The translations under genes and the position numbers were made by a program. The notes below the pieces were generated by a model. The model worked only from the letters and a program-made list of their open reading frames with translations, was not told the DNA's origin and made no database searches. Below are positions 44,636 through 52,366 of a stretch of 57,329 nt of DNA, one piece after another. How positions within the stretch are numbered: the stretch's first letter is position 1; every line of letters starts with the position of its first letter. The DNA is from Bacilli bacterium (GTDB taxonomy: Bacteria; Bacillota_I; Bacilli_A; RFN20; CAG-826), in NCBI GenBank assembly GCA_017447305.1, contig JAFSNY010000039.1, forward strand, positions 1 through 57,329. The letters are read 5' to 3'.

Positions 44636-45905
44636 CTCGTTCGCCTCCTCTGATATCATTCATTAGTTCATCCCAAGAAACATCATCTTCTTCGGATTCT
44701 TCCACTATCTCTTCTTTAGTTTCATTAGTCGTGGATTTGACTTCCTTGGTTTCTTTCTTTCGTTTATTCTTTGTTATCTTTTTAAGATAATTCATCGCAT
44801 CAATAACGGTGGTTATTCCTTCTCGAGCTAAAGAAGCAGCGATCTTCTCGGTGTAAGCTCTAGAAAGGATATTATTGTTGACCGTTAGGACATAATCGAT
44901 GAGGGCATTAATTACACCGGGGGTAAGATGGAATTTTGCACTGAGGTCATCGATTAAGCGAAGATCGCTGCTTGCAGGGGTAGCCCCGCCTTGAAGGATG
45001 GTCAGAAACTCCTTGGGGGAAAGAGTTTCCATCAGATTAATCTTATGTGCTAGGTCACTATCACTAGTCACCTTTGCAGTCTCTTTTCGATGCATTGATG
45101 ATAAGAAGCTGTAATTGGTTTCATTTTGAAGCATGGTTGCCATCTTCTTAAAATCAATACGATTACCTTTAGGTAGGCTTGGATCATATAAGTGACTAAC
45201 GATATTCGCCGCGCTTAATTCATCCACACCATAAAGGGCACATTGTCTTTCGATTTCTTTGAGTTCTTTTTTCGTTAAGCTATCTTGGGTAATTTGTGAG
45301 ATAGACGCTAAAGCTTCAAAGAAACGATCATAGTTGAATTCGGAGTCGATCTTTGCGGTTTTCCTTCCACGATTCTTCGATTCCTTAAGTGTCTTAGCAA
45401 AGATTGGATCGTCGAAGTCTGGATGGAATTCTTCTCCGAATGACTTAGAGATTTCCACTCCTTTTTCTTCATCGACATCTTCGTTGTAGATTGACTTTAG
45501 TCTGTTAGCGTCTTTTTCTCCGATATACTTAATGAGCATTCCGTATAGGAGTGTATTATCGAAGAAGGACTTTGGAGTTTTTGGAGCGTATATCTCGTAA
45601 TAGTAAGTTTTGATTTCTTCAGCAGCGCCTGAGAGGAAGGTTTTAAGTAATCCCACCGCTTCTAATGCGCCTCTTGCTTTTAAAAACTCCTGGGTCGAGA
45701 TTTGCATTCTCACTAATAGTTGCTCATGAGTGGAAACATTGGTAATCTTTTGGTTTTTTGCCTCATAAAGTAAGGACATGTAAAGAGCGCTACCAGATGC
45801 TCCAATCAGAGGTTGATATAAGTTAAAAATCGTTTCCTTATCGTAATCGGCGATGAGGGATTTTCTTTTAACTTGGAAGATGTCGTTTGGTGAGAGGATA
45901 ATCAT
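44628..45905 (-). CDS. dnaB: replication initiation/primosome protein DnaB (Bacilli type)
   Basis: This is the DnaB of Bacillus, not the helicase: a primosome component that works with DnaD and DnaI. The N-terminal winged-helix part (LYQPLIGASGSALYMSLL) and the C-terminal DnaD-like domain are separated by a linker; the end is highly acidic (KEEIVEESEEDDVSWDELM). A length of 425 residues is normal. It is the first gene of the dnaB-dnaI operon, which in Bacillus subtilis also precedes thrS and infC. DnaA boxes lie directly upstream. Confidence 0.88.
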   Translation of the reverse strand: MIILSPNDIFQVKRKSLIADYDKETIFNLYQPLIGASGSALYMSLLYEAKNQKITNVSTHEQLLVRMQISTQEFLKARGALEAVGLLKTFLSGAAEEIKTYYYEIYAPKTPKSFFDNTLLYGMLIKYIGEKDANRLKSIYNEDVDEEKGVEISKSFGEEFHPDFDDPIFAKTLKESKNRGRKTAKIDSEFNYDRFFEALASISQITQDSLTKKELKEIERQCALYGVDELSAANIVSHLYDPSLPKGNRIDFKKMATMLQNETNYSFLSSMHRKETAKVTSDSDLAHKINLMETLSPKEFLTILQGGATPASSDLRLIDDLSAKFHLTPGVINALIDYVLTVNNNILSRAYTEKIAASLAREGITTVIDAMNYLKKITKNKRKKETKEVKSTTNETKEEIVEESEEDDVSWDELMNDIRGGERDG

Positions 45906-45955
45906 AAAGTAGTGATATTTTTAACTAGAAAGATAAATCTTTCAACAAATAAAAG

Positions 45956-46071
45956 TTACCCACATATACGCGGATACACTTATCCACATAGGGTGTTTTT
46001 ATTGTATCTTTGATACAAGTGCGTTTTTTCACATTTTTTTAAGAATTATCCACATAAAAATTTGTGGAGAA
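45956..46071. promoter_or_regulatory. cluster of four DnaA boxes upstream of dnaB
   Basis: TTATCCACA, the perfect DnaA box, occurs at 45980 and 46046; TTACCCACA (one mismatch) at 45956; and TGTGGAGAA, the reverse orientation with one mismatch, at 46063. A palindrome TTGTATC-TTT-GATACAA lies between them at 46002-46018. The roughly 350-base gap between dnaB and the membrane-protein genes holds this cluster and the promoter at 46096. DnaA control of the dnaB operon is known in Bacillus subtilis, to my recollection; an origin is the alternative. Confidence 0.75.
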
Positions 46072-46095
46072 ATAATATCTTCATCTCTAAAAAAG

Positions 46096-46123
46096 TTGTG
46101 TTAGTAGACTAACGTAATATGAT
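46096..46123 (+). promoter_or_regulatory. promoter with embedded palindromic operator
   Basis: TTGTGT (46096-46101) and TATGAT (46118-46123) are separated by 16 bases. The palindrome GTTAGT-AG-ACTAAC at 46100-46113 lies inside this spacer, where a bound repressor would block polymerase. It would serve the membrane-protein pair that starts at 46263. Confidence 0.4.
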
Positions 46124-46262
46124 ACACTAATAAAAAAGAGGTAAAAGATTTCAAAAATCATCGATTTTATGAAGAATCATTCTGTAAAAAGTGAACACTT
46201 ATCATCGTTGTTGTTTGGAATGTTTTTATCCTTTTTGCTTGGTTGAGAATAGGGCGTGAATA

Positions 46263-46739
46263 ATGAATAAATTTTTTCAACTTTTGCTAAAAAACAAAAC
46301 TCAATTCATTTTGAGAATTTCGTTATTGCTTTTCACAACTTTACTTATCATCGTCTCGGTTTATAACTTGCATTTTCCTTTGATAAGAAGCGTATCTAAA
46401 TACGATGGTTTGCCTGATGTTTATAAGTTATTATTCTATAGCCTTGCGATTGGATCTAATGTCTATAATGCACACCAAAGTGAAGTGTATGATTTTATCC
46501 TAGATTCAATGGCGATTGAATGTATTGTCGTATCAACGATTTTCATGATCCTTCAAATTTCTAATTTGATTAAGAAGAGAACTAGCATTACTTATCCACT
46601 ATTTTTAGTGGGATTTATCATTCACTTTATATGTAGATTATCAAACAACGAATCAAAGGTATTTATAGTACTATTTTTAGCGGTTTTCGCCTTGATATTT
46701 TTTGCCATATTTTTCTTTCTTATATCACTACTCAGTTAA
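46263..46739 (+). CDS. small membrane protein of unknown function
   Basis: The 158-residue protein has a basic N-terminus and about four hydrophobic spans (residues 18-38, 90-105, 116-130, 136-155). It shows no motif that I recognise. A weak ribosome site (AGGGCG) precedes the ATG. It is followed after 4 bases by a second membrane protein gene, and both seem to be transcribed from the promoter near 46100. Confidence 0.65.
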   Translation: MNKFFQLLLKNKTQFILRISLLLFTTLLIIVSVYNLHFPLIRSVSKYDGLPDVYKLLFYSLAIGSNVYNAHQSEVYDFILDSMAIECIVVSTIFMILQISNLIKKRTSITYPLFLVGFIIHFICRLSNNESKVFIVLFLAVFALIFFAIFFFLISLLS

Positions 46740-46743
46740 GGAA

Positions 46744-47814
46744 ATGTCTATCGAGCAGAAAACAAGACTATACTATTTTGAAAATCGTTTCTCTTTATTA
46801 TTTTTTGCATTCTCTTCAGTGATCATGGTCTCCGTTTTGTTAAGGAGATTCGCTAAAGCATTGGCCGCTGCACTTTGGGGTGATAGCAACATTGAGAATT
46901 TTAACGAGATCGATTCAGTATTAATCGGGTATCACACTTTTCTAAGAATACCATCATTGTTTCAAGTTATTTTCATCGTCAATTTTGTGTTTTTGATCTT
47001 TACAGTATTCAGAAATTACAAATTTAAGATACAAAATATCGCTAAAAAGAGTTATTCGCTTTTAGATAAAATTGAAATAGCTTTAAAAGCTTTGTTAATT
47101 GTTCTTAGCTTCGTTTGTATTGTTTATGTTTTAGGGTTCGACATTTTTGAATATCGCTTTTTTCAAGGTCAAAATAATTTGCTAATCATCCTTCCACTGA
47201 TGATGAATTTTAATACTTTGGGTTGCTCTTCTTTTGCAACTAACTTTGCTATGGAATTCTTATATTTCATGTTGGTAATAAACTTATTCTTTTTCCTAAG
47301 TGTGTTGGTCGTTAATGGAATTAAAAAAGAAAAGAATTATATTTTTGAATCAATTGCATATTCCTTAATGCTTCCATATCTAATCTACTTTATTAAAATC
47401 GAGTATTTTTTAAGTCTAACGGGTCTTAGTTCAATTAATTATGCATTTTTTAATGGGTTATTTAATTGTCTAATATCGATATTGTTACTTCCGTTTCCAC
47501 TATTTTTTATCTATAGAAAGTATAAAGATTCAGATTCAAAGACTTTTCTAAAAGATTCGATTAAGTCCACCATAATTGTGGGTTCAATCGTAACTATATC
47601 AATCCTATTTAATTTGATAATTTTTATCATCGTTAATAAATTTGACAACCCTTCTGAATTAATACTTTGTTTTAAAGATAATTATCATCTAAACATTTCT
47701 GAAAGATTAATTGCCCCAGTTTTCTTTATATCAATACCACCACTAGTGTCCTTAGTTTGGGCTTTGATTAATTATCATCGACAAAGCAATACAAATACTA
47801 TAATCAATAACTAA
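46744..47814 (+). CDS. polytopic membrane protein of unknown function
   Basis: The protein starts MSIEQKTRLYYFENRFSLLF; the frame is open further upstream to 46702, but that part overlaps the previous gene, and AAGGAAATG supports the ATG at 46744. About eight hydrophobic spans separated by short polar loops fill its 356 residues. No transporter or enzyme signature is visible. With the preceding gene it forms a two-gene unit inserted between dnaB and pfkA, where other Bacilli have housekeeping genes. Confidence 0.65.
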   Translation: MSIEQKTRLYYFENRFSLLFFAFSSVIMVSVLLRRFAKALAAALWGDSNIENFNEIDSVLIGYHTFLRIPSLFQVIFIVNFVFLIFTVFRNYKFKIQNIAKKSYSLLDKIEIALKALLIVLSFVCIVYVLGFDIFEYRFFQGQNNLLIILPLMMNFNTLGCSSFATNFAMEFLYFMLVINLFFFLSVLVVNGIKKEKNYIFESIAYSLMLPYLIYFIKIEYFLSLTGLSSINYAFFNGLFNCLISILLLPFPLFFIYRKYKDSDSKTFLKDSIKSTIIVGSIVTISILFNLIIFIIVNKFDNPSELILCFKDNYHLNISERLIAPVFFISIPPLVSLVWALINYHRQSNTNTIINN

Positions 47815-47914
47815 TTACGAAATTATTTATATATTTCGTGTTTTTACTTTAATTTTCGTTTATATAAATATAAAATGTTTTTGTATTTCGATTTGTTTAC
47901 ATAAGGAGAATGTT

Positions 47915-48874
47915 ATGGTTAGAAAAATCGCAATCTTAACAAGTGGAGGCGACGCTCCAGGAATGAATGCAGCGTTAAGAGTTTGCATTCGTGCCGGTCT
48001 ATATTACGGCAAGGAGATGTATGTTATCTATGATGGATTTAGAGGCCTTGTTGAAGGTGACATCCACCAAGTTAACAAAGACTTCACACAAGACATCATT
48101 AATAGAGGCGGAACAATTATCCGTTCTGCACGTTTGCCAGAATTTAAAGAACCAGAAGTTATTAAGAAAGCCATCGATGTCTTAACAGACTTTGAAATTG
48201 ATGCCTTAATCGGTATCGGTGGAGATGGTACTTTCCGTGGTTTAAATGATTTAGCAAAAGCTGGATTCCCATGTGTTGGTGTTCCTGCCACTATCGATAA
48301 CGATGTCGGAAGTACTGATCAAACCATTGGTTTTTCCACCGCTTTGAACACTATTTGTGATTGCATCGATAAACTTAAAGATACATCCTCATCCCATCAA
48401 CGTTGTTCCTTAATCGAAGTTATGGGAAGACACTGTGGCGACCTTGCAATGTATGCAGCGTTAGCCGAAGGCGCCGAAGGTGTTATCTGTGTTGAACATC
48501 CATTAAAGAAAGAACAACTCTTCAAAAAACTTAGAAAGATGAAAGCACAAAACAAGAACCACGCCATCATCATCGTTTCTGAAAACTTACTCGATATCAA
48601 CGCTTTAGCCGCTGAAGTTGAAAAGGAAACTGGATTCACCGCTAGAACTGAAGTTCTTGGTCGTTTACAAAGAGGTGGTTCACCAACCGCTAACGATAGA
48701 ATCCTGGCAACCAGATTATCCGCTCGTGCTATCGATATCGTTATTAAAGAAGAAGGATCCAAGATTGTTGGAATGAAGAACAACGCTGTTGTTGATTATC
48801 CAATCCAAGATGCGGTCAACATGAAGCATGAATACGTTCATGGCTTACGTGATCTCATCGATATGCTCCAATAA
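47915..48874 (+). CDS. pfkA: ATP-dependent 6-phosphofructokinase
   Basis: PfkA phosphorylates fructose 6-phosphate, the committed step of glycolysis. The 319-residue protein carries LTSGGDAPGMNAALR, GGDGTFRG, PATIDNDVGSTDQTIGF with the catalytic aspartate, MGRHCGDLA and LGRLQRGGSPTANDR. The ribosome site AAGGAG is 6 bases before the ATG. Gly12, which follows the SGGDAP loop, and the length indicate the ATP-using type. Confidence 0.98.
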   Translation: MVRKIAILTSGGDAPGMNAALRVCIRAGLYYGKEMYVIYDGFRGLVEGDIHQVNKDFTQDIINRGGTIIRSARLPEFKEPEVIKKAIDVLTDFEIDALIGIGGDGTFRGLNDLAKAGFPCVGVPATIDNDVGSTDQTIGFSTALNTICDCIDKLKDTSSSHQRCSLIEVMGRHCGDLAMYAALAEGAEGVICVEHPLKKEQLFKKLRKMKAQNKNHAIIIVSENLLDINALAAEVEKETGFTARTEVLGRLQRGGSPTANDRILATRLSARAIDIVIKEEGSKIVGMKNNAVVDYPIQDAVNMKHEYVHGLRDLIDMLQ

Positions 48875-48965
48875 TTTATCGAATTACTGAATCAACTTGA
48901 TTCACTATCAAATATTTAAGAATACAAAAGAAGCCCGCTATTGTATTGCGGAGGAGATTTTAACT

Positions 48966-50720
48966 ATGAAAGTACAATTACACGATGGTTCAATCATCGA
49001 AATTGAAAAGAATAGCAAAGAAGGATTTGAAGTATTAAATCACTCTACTTCTCACCTTCTCGCTGCGGCGATTCATGAACTATATCCAGATGCCTTATTT
49101 GGATTTGGTCCAGCCATTGAAGAAGGATTTTATTACGACATTGATTTTAAGGAACCAATCTCAGAAGATGATTTCCCTAAAATTGAAAAGAAGATGCAAG
49201 AACTCGCAAAAAGAGATGATCGCATTATTAGAGAACAATTAAGTAAGGCCGAAGCTTTAAAAATATTTAAAGATAATCCTTACAAACTTGAATTAATCGA
49301 AGGAATTGATGAAGACATCACTGTTTTTAGACAAGGTGATTTCGTCGATTTATGTCGTGGACCACATATCATGTCCACCGGATTAATTAAACACTTTAAG
49401 CTTTTATCCCTCGCTGGTGCATACTGGAGAGGCGATTCTAAAAACAAACAATTAGTGAGAATTTATGGCACTTCTTGGTGGAGCGCTGAAGAACTCGCTA
49501 AACACTTAAGTGACATCGAAGAGAGAAAGAAAAGAGACCACCGCTTACTCGGTAAGCAACTTGGTTTATTCCTTCTTTCCGAATATGGTCCAGGATTCCC
49601 ATTCTGGCTTCCAAATGGAATGATTGTCAGAACTGAAATCGAGAATCTTTGGAAAAAGATTCATCGTCGTTATAACTATATGTTAATTGACACTCCAATT
49701 CTTTTAAGTAAAGAACTTTGGATTACCTCAGGTCACTGGGATCATTATAAAGAGAACATGTATACGACTTTAATCGATGAAAAGGAATTCGCGGTTAAAC
49801 CAATGAACTGTCCAGGAGCCATTCTTGTCTATAAGAATTCACTCCACTCCTATAAAGATTTACCACTCCGCTATGCGGAACTTGGTCATGTCCATCGTCA
49901 TGAAGCTAGTGGTGCACTTAACGGATTATTCAGAGTGAGAAGCTTCACTCAAGATGACGCTCACACCTTCGTTAGAGCGGATCAAATTGAAGATGAAATT
50001 AAGTCAATTTTAAAACTATATGACGAGATTTATTCCATCTTTGGTTTAGACTATAAAATCGAATTATCTACTCGTCCTGAAGAAGGATATATCGGAGATA
50101 TCGAGATTTGGAACAAATCTGAGGAAATCTTAGAAAGAGTTTGTAGGGCAACTGGAAAAGACTTCAAAATCAATCCTGGTGATGGAGCGTTCTATGGTCC
50201 AAAACTCGACTTTAAGTTAAGAGATTCAATGGGTCGTATCTGGCAGTGCGGCACGATTCAACTCGATATGAATTTACCAGAAAGATTCGATTGTTCTTAC
50301 ATCAATAAAAATGGAGAAAAAGAACGTCCAATTATGCTTCACCGCGCATGCTTTGGTTCGATTGAAAGATTCATTGGTATCATTACCGAAAATTACGCGG
50401 GAGCGTTCCCAACCTGGTTATCACCAGTTCAAGTTAATCTTCTTCCTGTTAATAACGAATATCATCTTGACTATGTCAACGAGTTATATAAATTACTCCA
50501 AGATGAAGATATTCGCGTTGAGAAGGATGATGATAACGAGAAACTTGGTTATCGTATGAGAAATTCTCAAATGAGAAAGATTCCATACACTCTCGTCATT
50601 GGCGATAATGAAGTCAAAGATAGGACTGTCACTTATCGTAAATATGGTGAGAAAGAACAAATTACCGTTCCATTTGACGATTTCCTAAAAATGGTCAAAA
50701 AGGAAATCAAGATTATCTAA
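48966..50720 (+). CDS. thrS: threonyl-tRNA synthetase lacking most of the N-terminal TGS domain
   Basis: ThrS charges tRNA-Thr. The 584-residue protein begins MKVQLHDGSIIEIEKNS and then goes straight into the editing domain (NHSTSHLLAAAIHELYPDA, later CRGPHI with the Cys/His of the editing site). The usual 60-residue TGS domain is reduced to about 20 residues. The catalytic core follows (GPGFPFWLPNG, CPGAILVYKN, RHEASGALNGLFRVRSFTQDD, HRACFGSIERF), then the anticodon domain. I start at 48966 because GGAGGAG precedes it by 7 bases; a longer frame to 48897 adds a non-family sequence. No T-box is visible in the roughly 90 bases upstream. Confidence 0.95.
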   Translation: MKVQLHDGSIIEIEKNSKEGFEVLNHSTSHLLAAAIHELYPDALFGFGPAIEEGFYYDIDFKEPISEDDFPKIEKKMQELAKRDDRIIREQLSKAEALKIFKDNPYKLELIEGIDEDITVFRQGDFVDLCRGPHIMSTGLIKHFKLLSLAGAYWRGDSKNKQLVRIYGTSWWSAEELAKHLSDIEERKKRDHRLLGKQLGLFLLSEYGPGFPFWLPNGMIVRTEIENLWKKIHRRYNYMLIDTPILLSKELWITSGHWDHYKENMYTTLIDEKEFAVKPMNCPGAILVYKNSLHSYKDLPLRYAELGHVHRHEASGALNGLFRVRSFTQDDAHTFVRADQIEDEIKSILKLYDEIYSIFGLDYKIELSTRPEEGYIGDIEIWNKSEEILERVCRATGKDFKINPGDGAFYGPKLDFKLRDSMGRIWQCGTIQLDMNLPERFDCSYINKNGEKERPIMLHRACFGSIERFIGIITENYAGAFPTWLSPVQVNLLPVNNEYHLDYVNELYKLLQDEDIRVEKDDDNEKLGYRMRNSQMRKIPYTLVIGDNEVKDRTVTYRKYGEKEQITVPFDDFLKMVKKEIKII

Positions 50721-50731
50721 TAAAAAAGTAT

Positions 50732-50760
50732 TTGACTATTATTTAACAATAAGTTAATAT
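50732..50760 (+). promoter_or_regulatory. promoter of the infC-rpmI-rplT operon
   Basis: TTGACT and TAATAT are separated by exactly 17 bases, predicting a start near 50767 and a leader of about 140 bases. Confidence 0.75.
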
Positions 50761-50766
50761 TGTCGC

Positions 50767-50886
50767 GTATAAATTGGTAGAAAGCAGAGGCACCCGCTTC
50801 TCGCCAGATCGACAAATGTTGGTTGGCTAACGCTATTAATACTTAGGGCTAGGTATTTGTTAACGGGTGTCATGCGCACCCGTTTT
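50767..50886 (+). ncRNA. L20-type ribosomal leader of infC with a transcription terminator
   Basis: The leader contains AGCAGAGGCACCCGCTTCTC near its start and ends in a hairpin AACGGGTG/CACCCGTT (stem 50862-50869 and 50877-50884) followed by a T-rich stretch. CACCCG at 50791 can pair with CGGGTG at 50864, so an antiterminator that excludes the terminator can form. This is the layout of the L20 leader, in which excess L20 protein promotes termination. Confidence 0.7.
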
Positions 50887-50908
50887 ATTATGTAAGGAGA
50901 TGATAAAT

Positions 50909-51448
50909 ATCGCAGACAATCAAAAGAAAGGAAACAATAGAGGCGGAGATCTTGTTAATGATTCCGTTCGTTTCCCACAAGTTAGACTCATCGGACCCGA
51001 TGGCGAGCAATTAGGAATTATGTCTTCTAGAGAGGCACAATTAAAAGCGAATTCTTATGATATGGATTTGCTTTGTGTCGCCCCAGGAGCCAACCCACCA
51101 GTTTGCCGCATATTAAATTATTCAAAGTACAAATTTGAACAACAAAAGAAGGCCAAAGAGGCTAAGAAGAATCAACACATTGTCGAGATTAAAGAAGTAC
51201 AACTAACTCCTCAAATCGGTCAACACGATTTAGAAACAAAAGCACGCGCCGCAATGAAATTCTTGCAAGCGGGTAATAAGGTCAAAGTTGGTGTGAGATT
51301 TAGAGGAAGACAACTCTCCCATACCGAAATCGGTATGGAGGTGTTAGAGAAATTCATCTCTTTACTAGCTGAAGTCTGCCAAGTGGAGAAAGCTCCAAAC
51401 ATGGAAGGACGTTGGCTATACGCTACATTAGCGCCATTAAAGAAATAA
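50909..51448 (+). CDS. infC: translation initiation factor IF-3, probable AUC start
   Basis: IF-3 guards start codon selection on the 30S subunit. The protein has RLIGPDGEQLGIMSSREAQ, CVAPGANPPVCRILNYSKY, EIKEVQLTPQIGQHD and VGVRFRGRQLSH, all hallmarks. AAGGAG at 50894-50899 lies nine bases before ATC at 50909, an ideal distance; the ATG at 50900 touches the ribosome site directly and should not work. infC genes often use rare AUU/AUC starts so that IF-3 represses itself, and I favour that here. If the ATG is used instead, three residues are added. Confidence 0.93.
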   Translation: MADNQKKGNNRGGDLVNDSVRFPQVRLIGPDGEQLGIMSSREAQLKANSYDMDLLCVAPGANPPVCRILNYSKYKFEQQKKAKEAKKNQHIVEIKEVQLTPQIGQHDLETKARAAMKFLQAGNKVKVGVRFRGRQLSHTEIGMEVLEKFISLLAEVCQVEKAPNMEGRWLYATLAPLKK

Positions 51449-51468
51449 GAAAGTAGGAGGAAAGATTT

Positions 51469-51663
51469 ATGCCAAAAATGAAAAGCAAAAAGGCTCTTAC
51501 CAAAAGAGTTAAAAGAACTGGCAGCGGAAAACTTGTGAGACATTCCGCATACACATCACACTTAGCCCCACATAAGACTCACAAACAAAAGAGACATTTG
51601 AGAAAACAAAGCTCCATCAGTAAGAGCGATTACAAGAGAATCAAATATCTCGTCCAAGACTAG
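51469..51663 (+). CDS. rpmI: 50S ribosomal protein L35
   Basis: The 64-residue, very basic protein begins MPKMKSKKALTKRVKRTGSG and contains HKTHKQKRHLRK, the standard L35 pattern. AGGAGG precedes the ATG. It is the middle gene of the infC-rpmI-rplT operon. Confidence 0.97.
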   Translation: MPKMKSKKALTKRVKRTGSGKLVRHSAYTSHLAPHKTHKQKRHLRKQSSISKSDYKRIKYLVQD

Positions 51664-51676
51664 GAGGTAACCGAAG

Positions 51677-52027
51677 ATGAGAGTTAAAGGTGGAACCGTT
51701 ACACACGCCCGTCGTAAAAGAATTCTTAAGAGAGCTTCTGGTTACTTCGGAAGCAAACACTTACTCTTTAAAACTGCGAAAGAGCAAGTTATGCACTCCC
51801 TCAGATATGCCTATGTTGATCGTAGAAATATCAAGAGAGATTACCGTAGACTTTGGATCAGACGTATCAATGCTGCTTGCAGAATGAATGATATCTCTTA
51901 TTCTAAATTCATGCATGGTCTTAAACTCGCAAACGTCAACGTTAACCGTAAGATGCTTAGCGAACTCGCCATCCATGATCCAAAAGCTTTCTCTGATTTA
52001 GTTAAATTAGCTAAAAAGAGCGCTTAA
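51677..52027 (+). CDS. rplT: 50S ribosomal protein L20
   Basis: The 116-residue protein reads [20 protein letters not shown] and contains [20 protein letters not shown], typical of L20, an early-binding 50S assembly protein. It is also the likely regulator of its own operon through the leader at 50767-50886. A terminator follows 14 bases after the stop. Confidence 0.97.
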   Translation: MRVKGGTVTHARRKRILKRASGYFGSKHLLFKTAKEQVMHSLRYAYVDRRNIKRDYRRLWIRRINAACRMNDISYSKFMHGLKLANVNVNRKMLSELAIHDPKAFSDLVKLAKKSA

Positions 52028-52041
52028 TTACTCAAGATGAT

Positions 52042-52067
52042 AAAACACCAGCATCGCTGGTGTTTTT
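52042..52067 (+). terminator. Rho-independent terminator of the infC operon
   Basis: AAAACACCAGC-ATC-GCTGGTGTTTT is an 11-bp perfect stem followed by a T run; it is symmetrical enough to act in both directions. Confidence 0.9.
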
Positions 52068-52089
52068 ATTTTGATTTCTCAATACTATT

Positions 52090-52327
52090 TTATTCAGTGC
52101 CAAACAATTCAATTGGAATACTATTAAATTCTTCCAAAGAGATGTCGAATCCTTGCATTTCTTTTTTTTGCAGCGCCAATTCTTTTTGATGTATTTTTGC
52201 AAACCTGGGTCATCTTAACGAGTGGTTTGCCATACTTTGTAATAATAATGTAATCTTCTTTACCATCAATTAAGCACTGAATTAATTTAGAGAGATTTGC
52301 TTTTGCAGTACTGATGTCAATTTTCAT
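52090..52327 (-). pseudogene. Phd/YefM-type antitoxin with a frameshift in a run of eight A
   Basis: The start MKIDISTAKANLSKLIQCLI followed by EDYIIITKYGKPLVKM is a standard Phd/YefM DNA-binding fold. After KRIGAAKK the frame goes to NARIRHLFGRI and stops. Reading through the AAAAAAAA tract (52167-52174) with one A fewer gives KEMQGFDISLEEFNSIPIEL and a stop at 52090, a normal antitoxin tail, for a total of 78 residues. No toxin gene is next to it: the terminator of rplT and thiI flank it. It is an orphan, damaged antitoxin, or a homopolymer sequencing error. Confidence 0.75.
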
Positions 52328-52366
52328 GTAAACCTCTTTTATGAACAGTTAATTCAATTATAGATT

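Noticed and set aside
48880-48965. T-box or other riboswitch before thrS
   Set aside because: The space is under 100 bases and lacks the T-box sequence; only small hairpins are seen.
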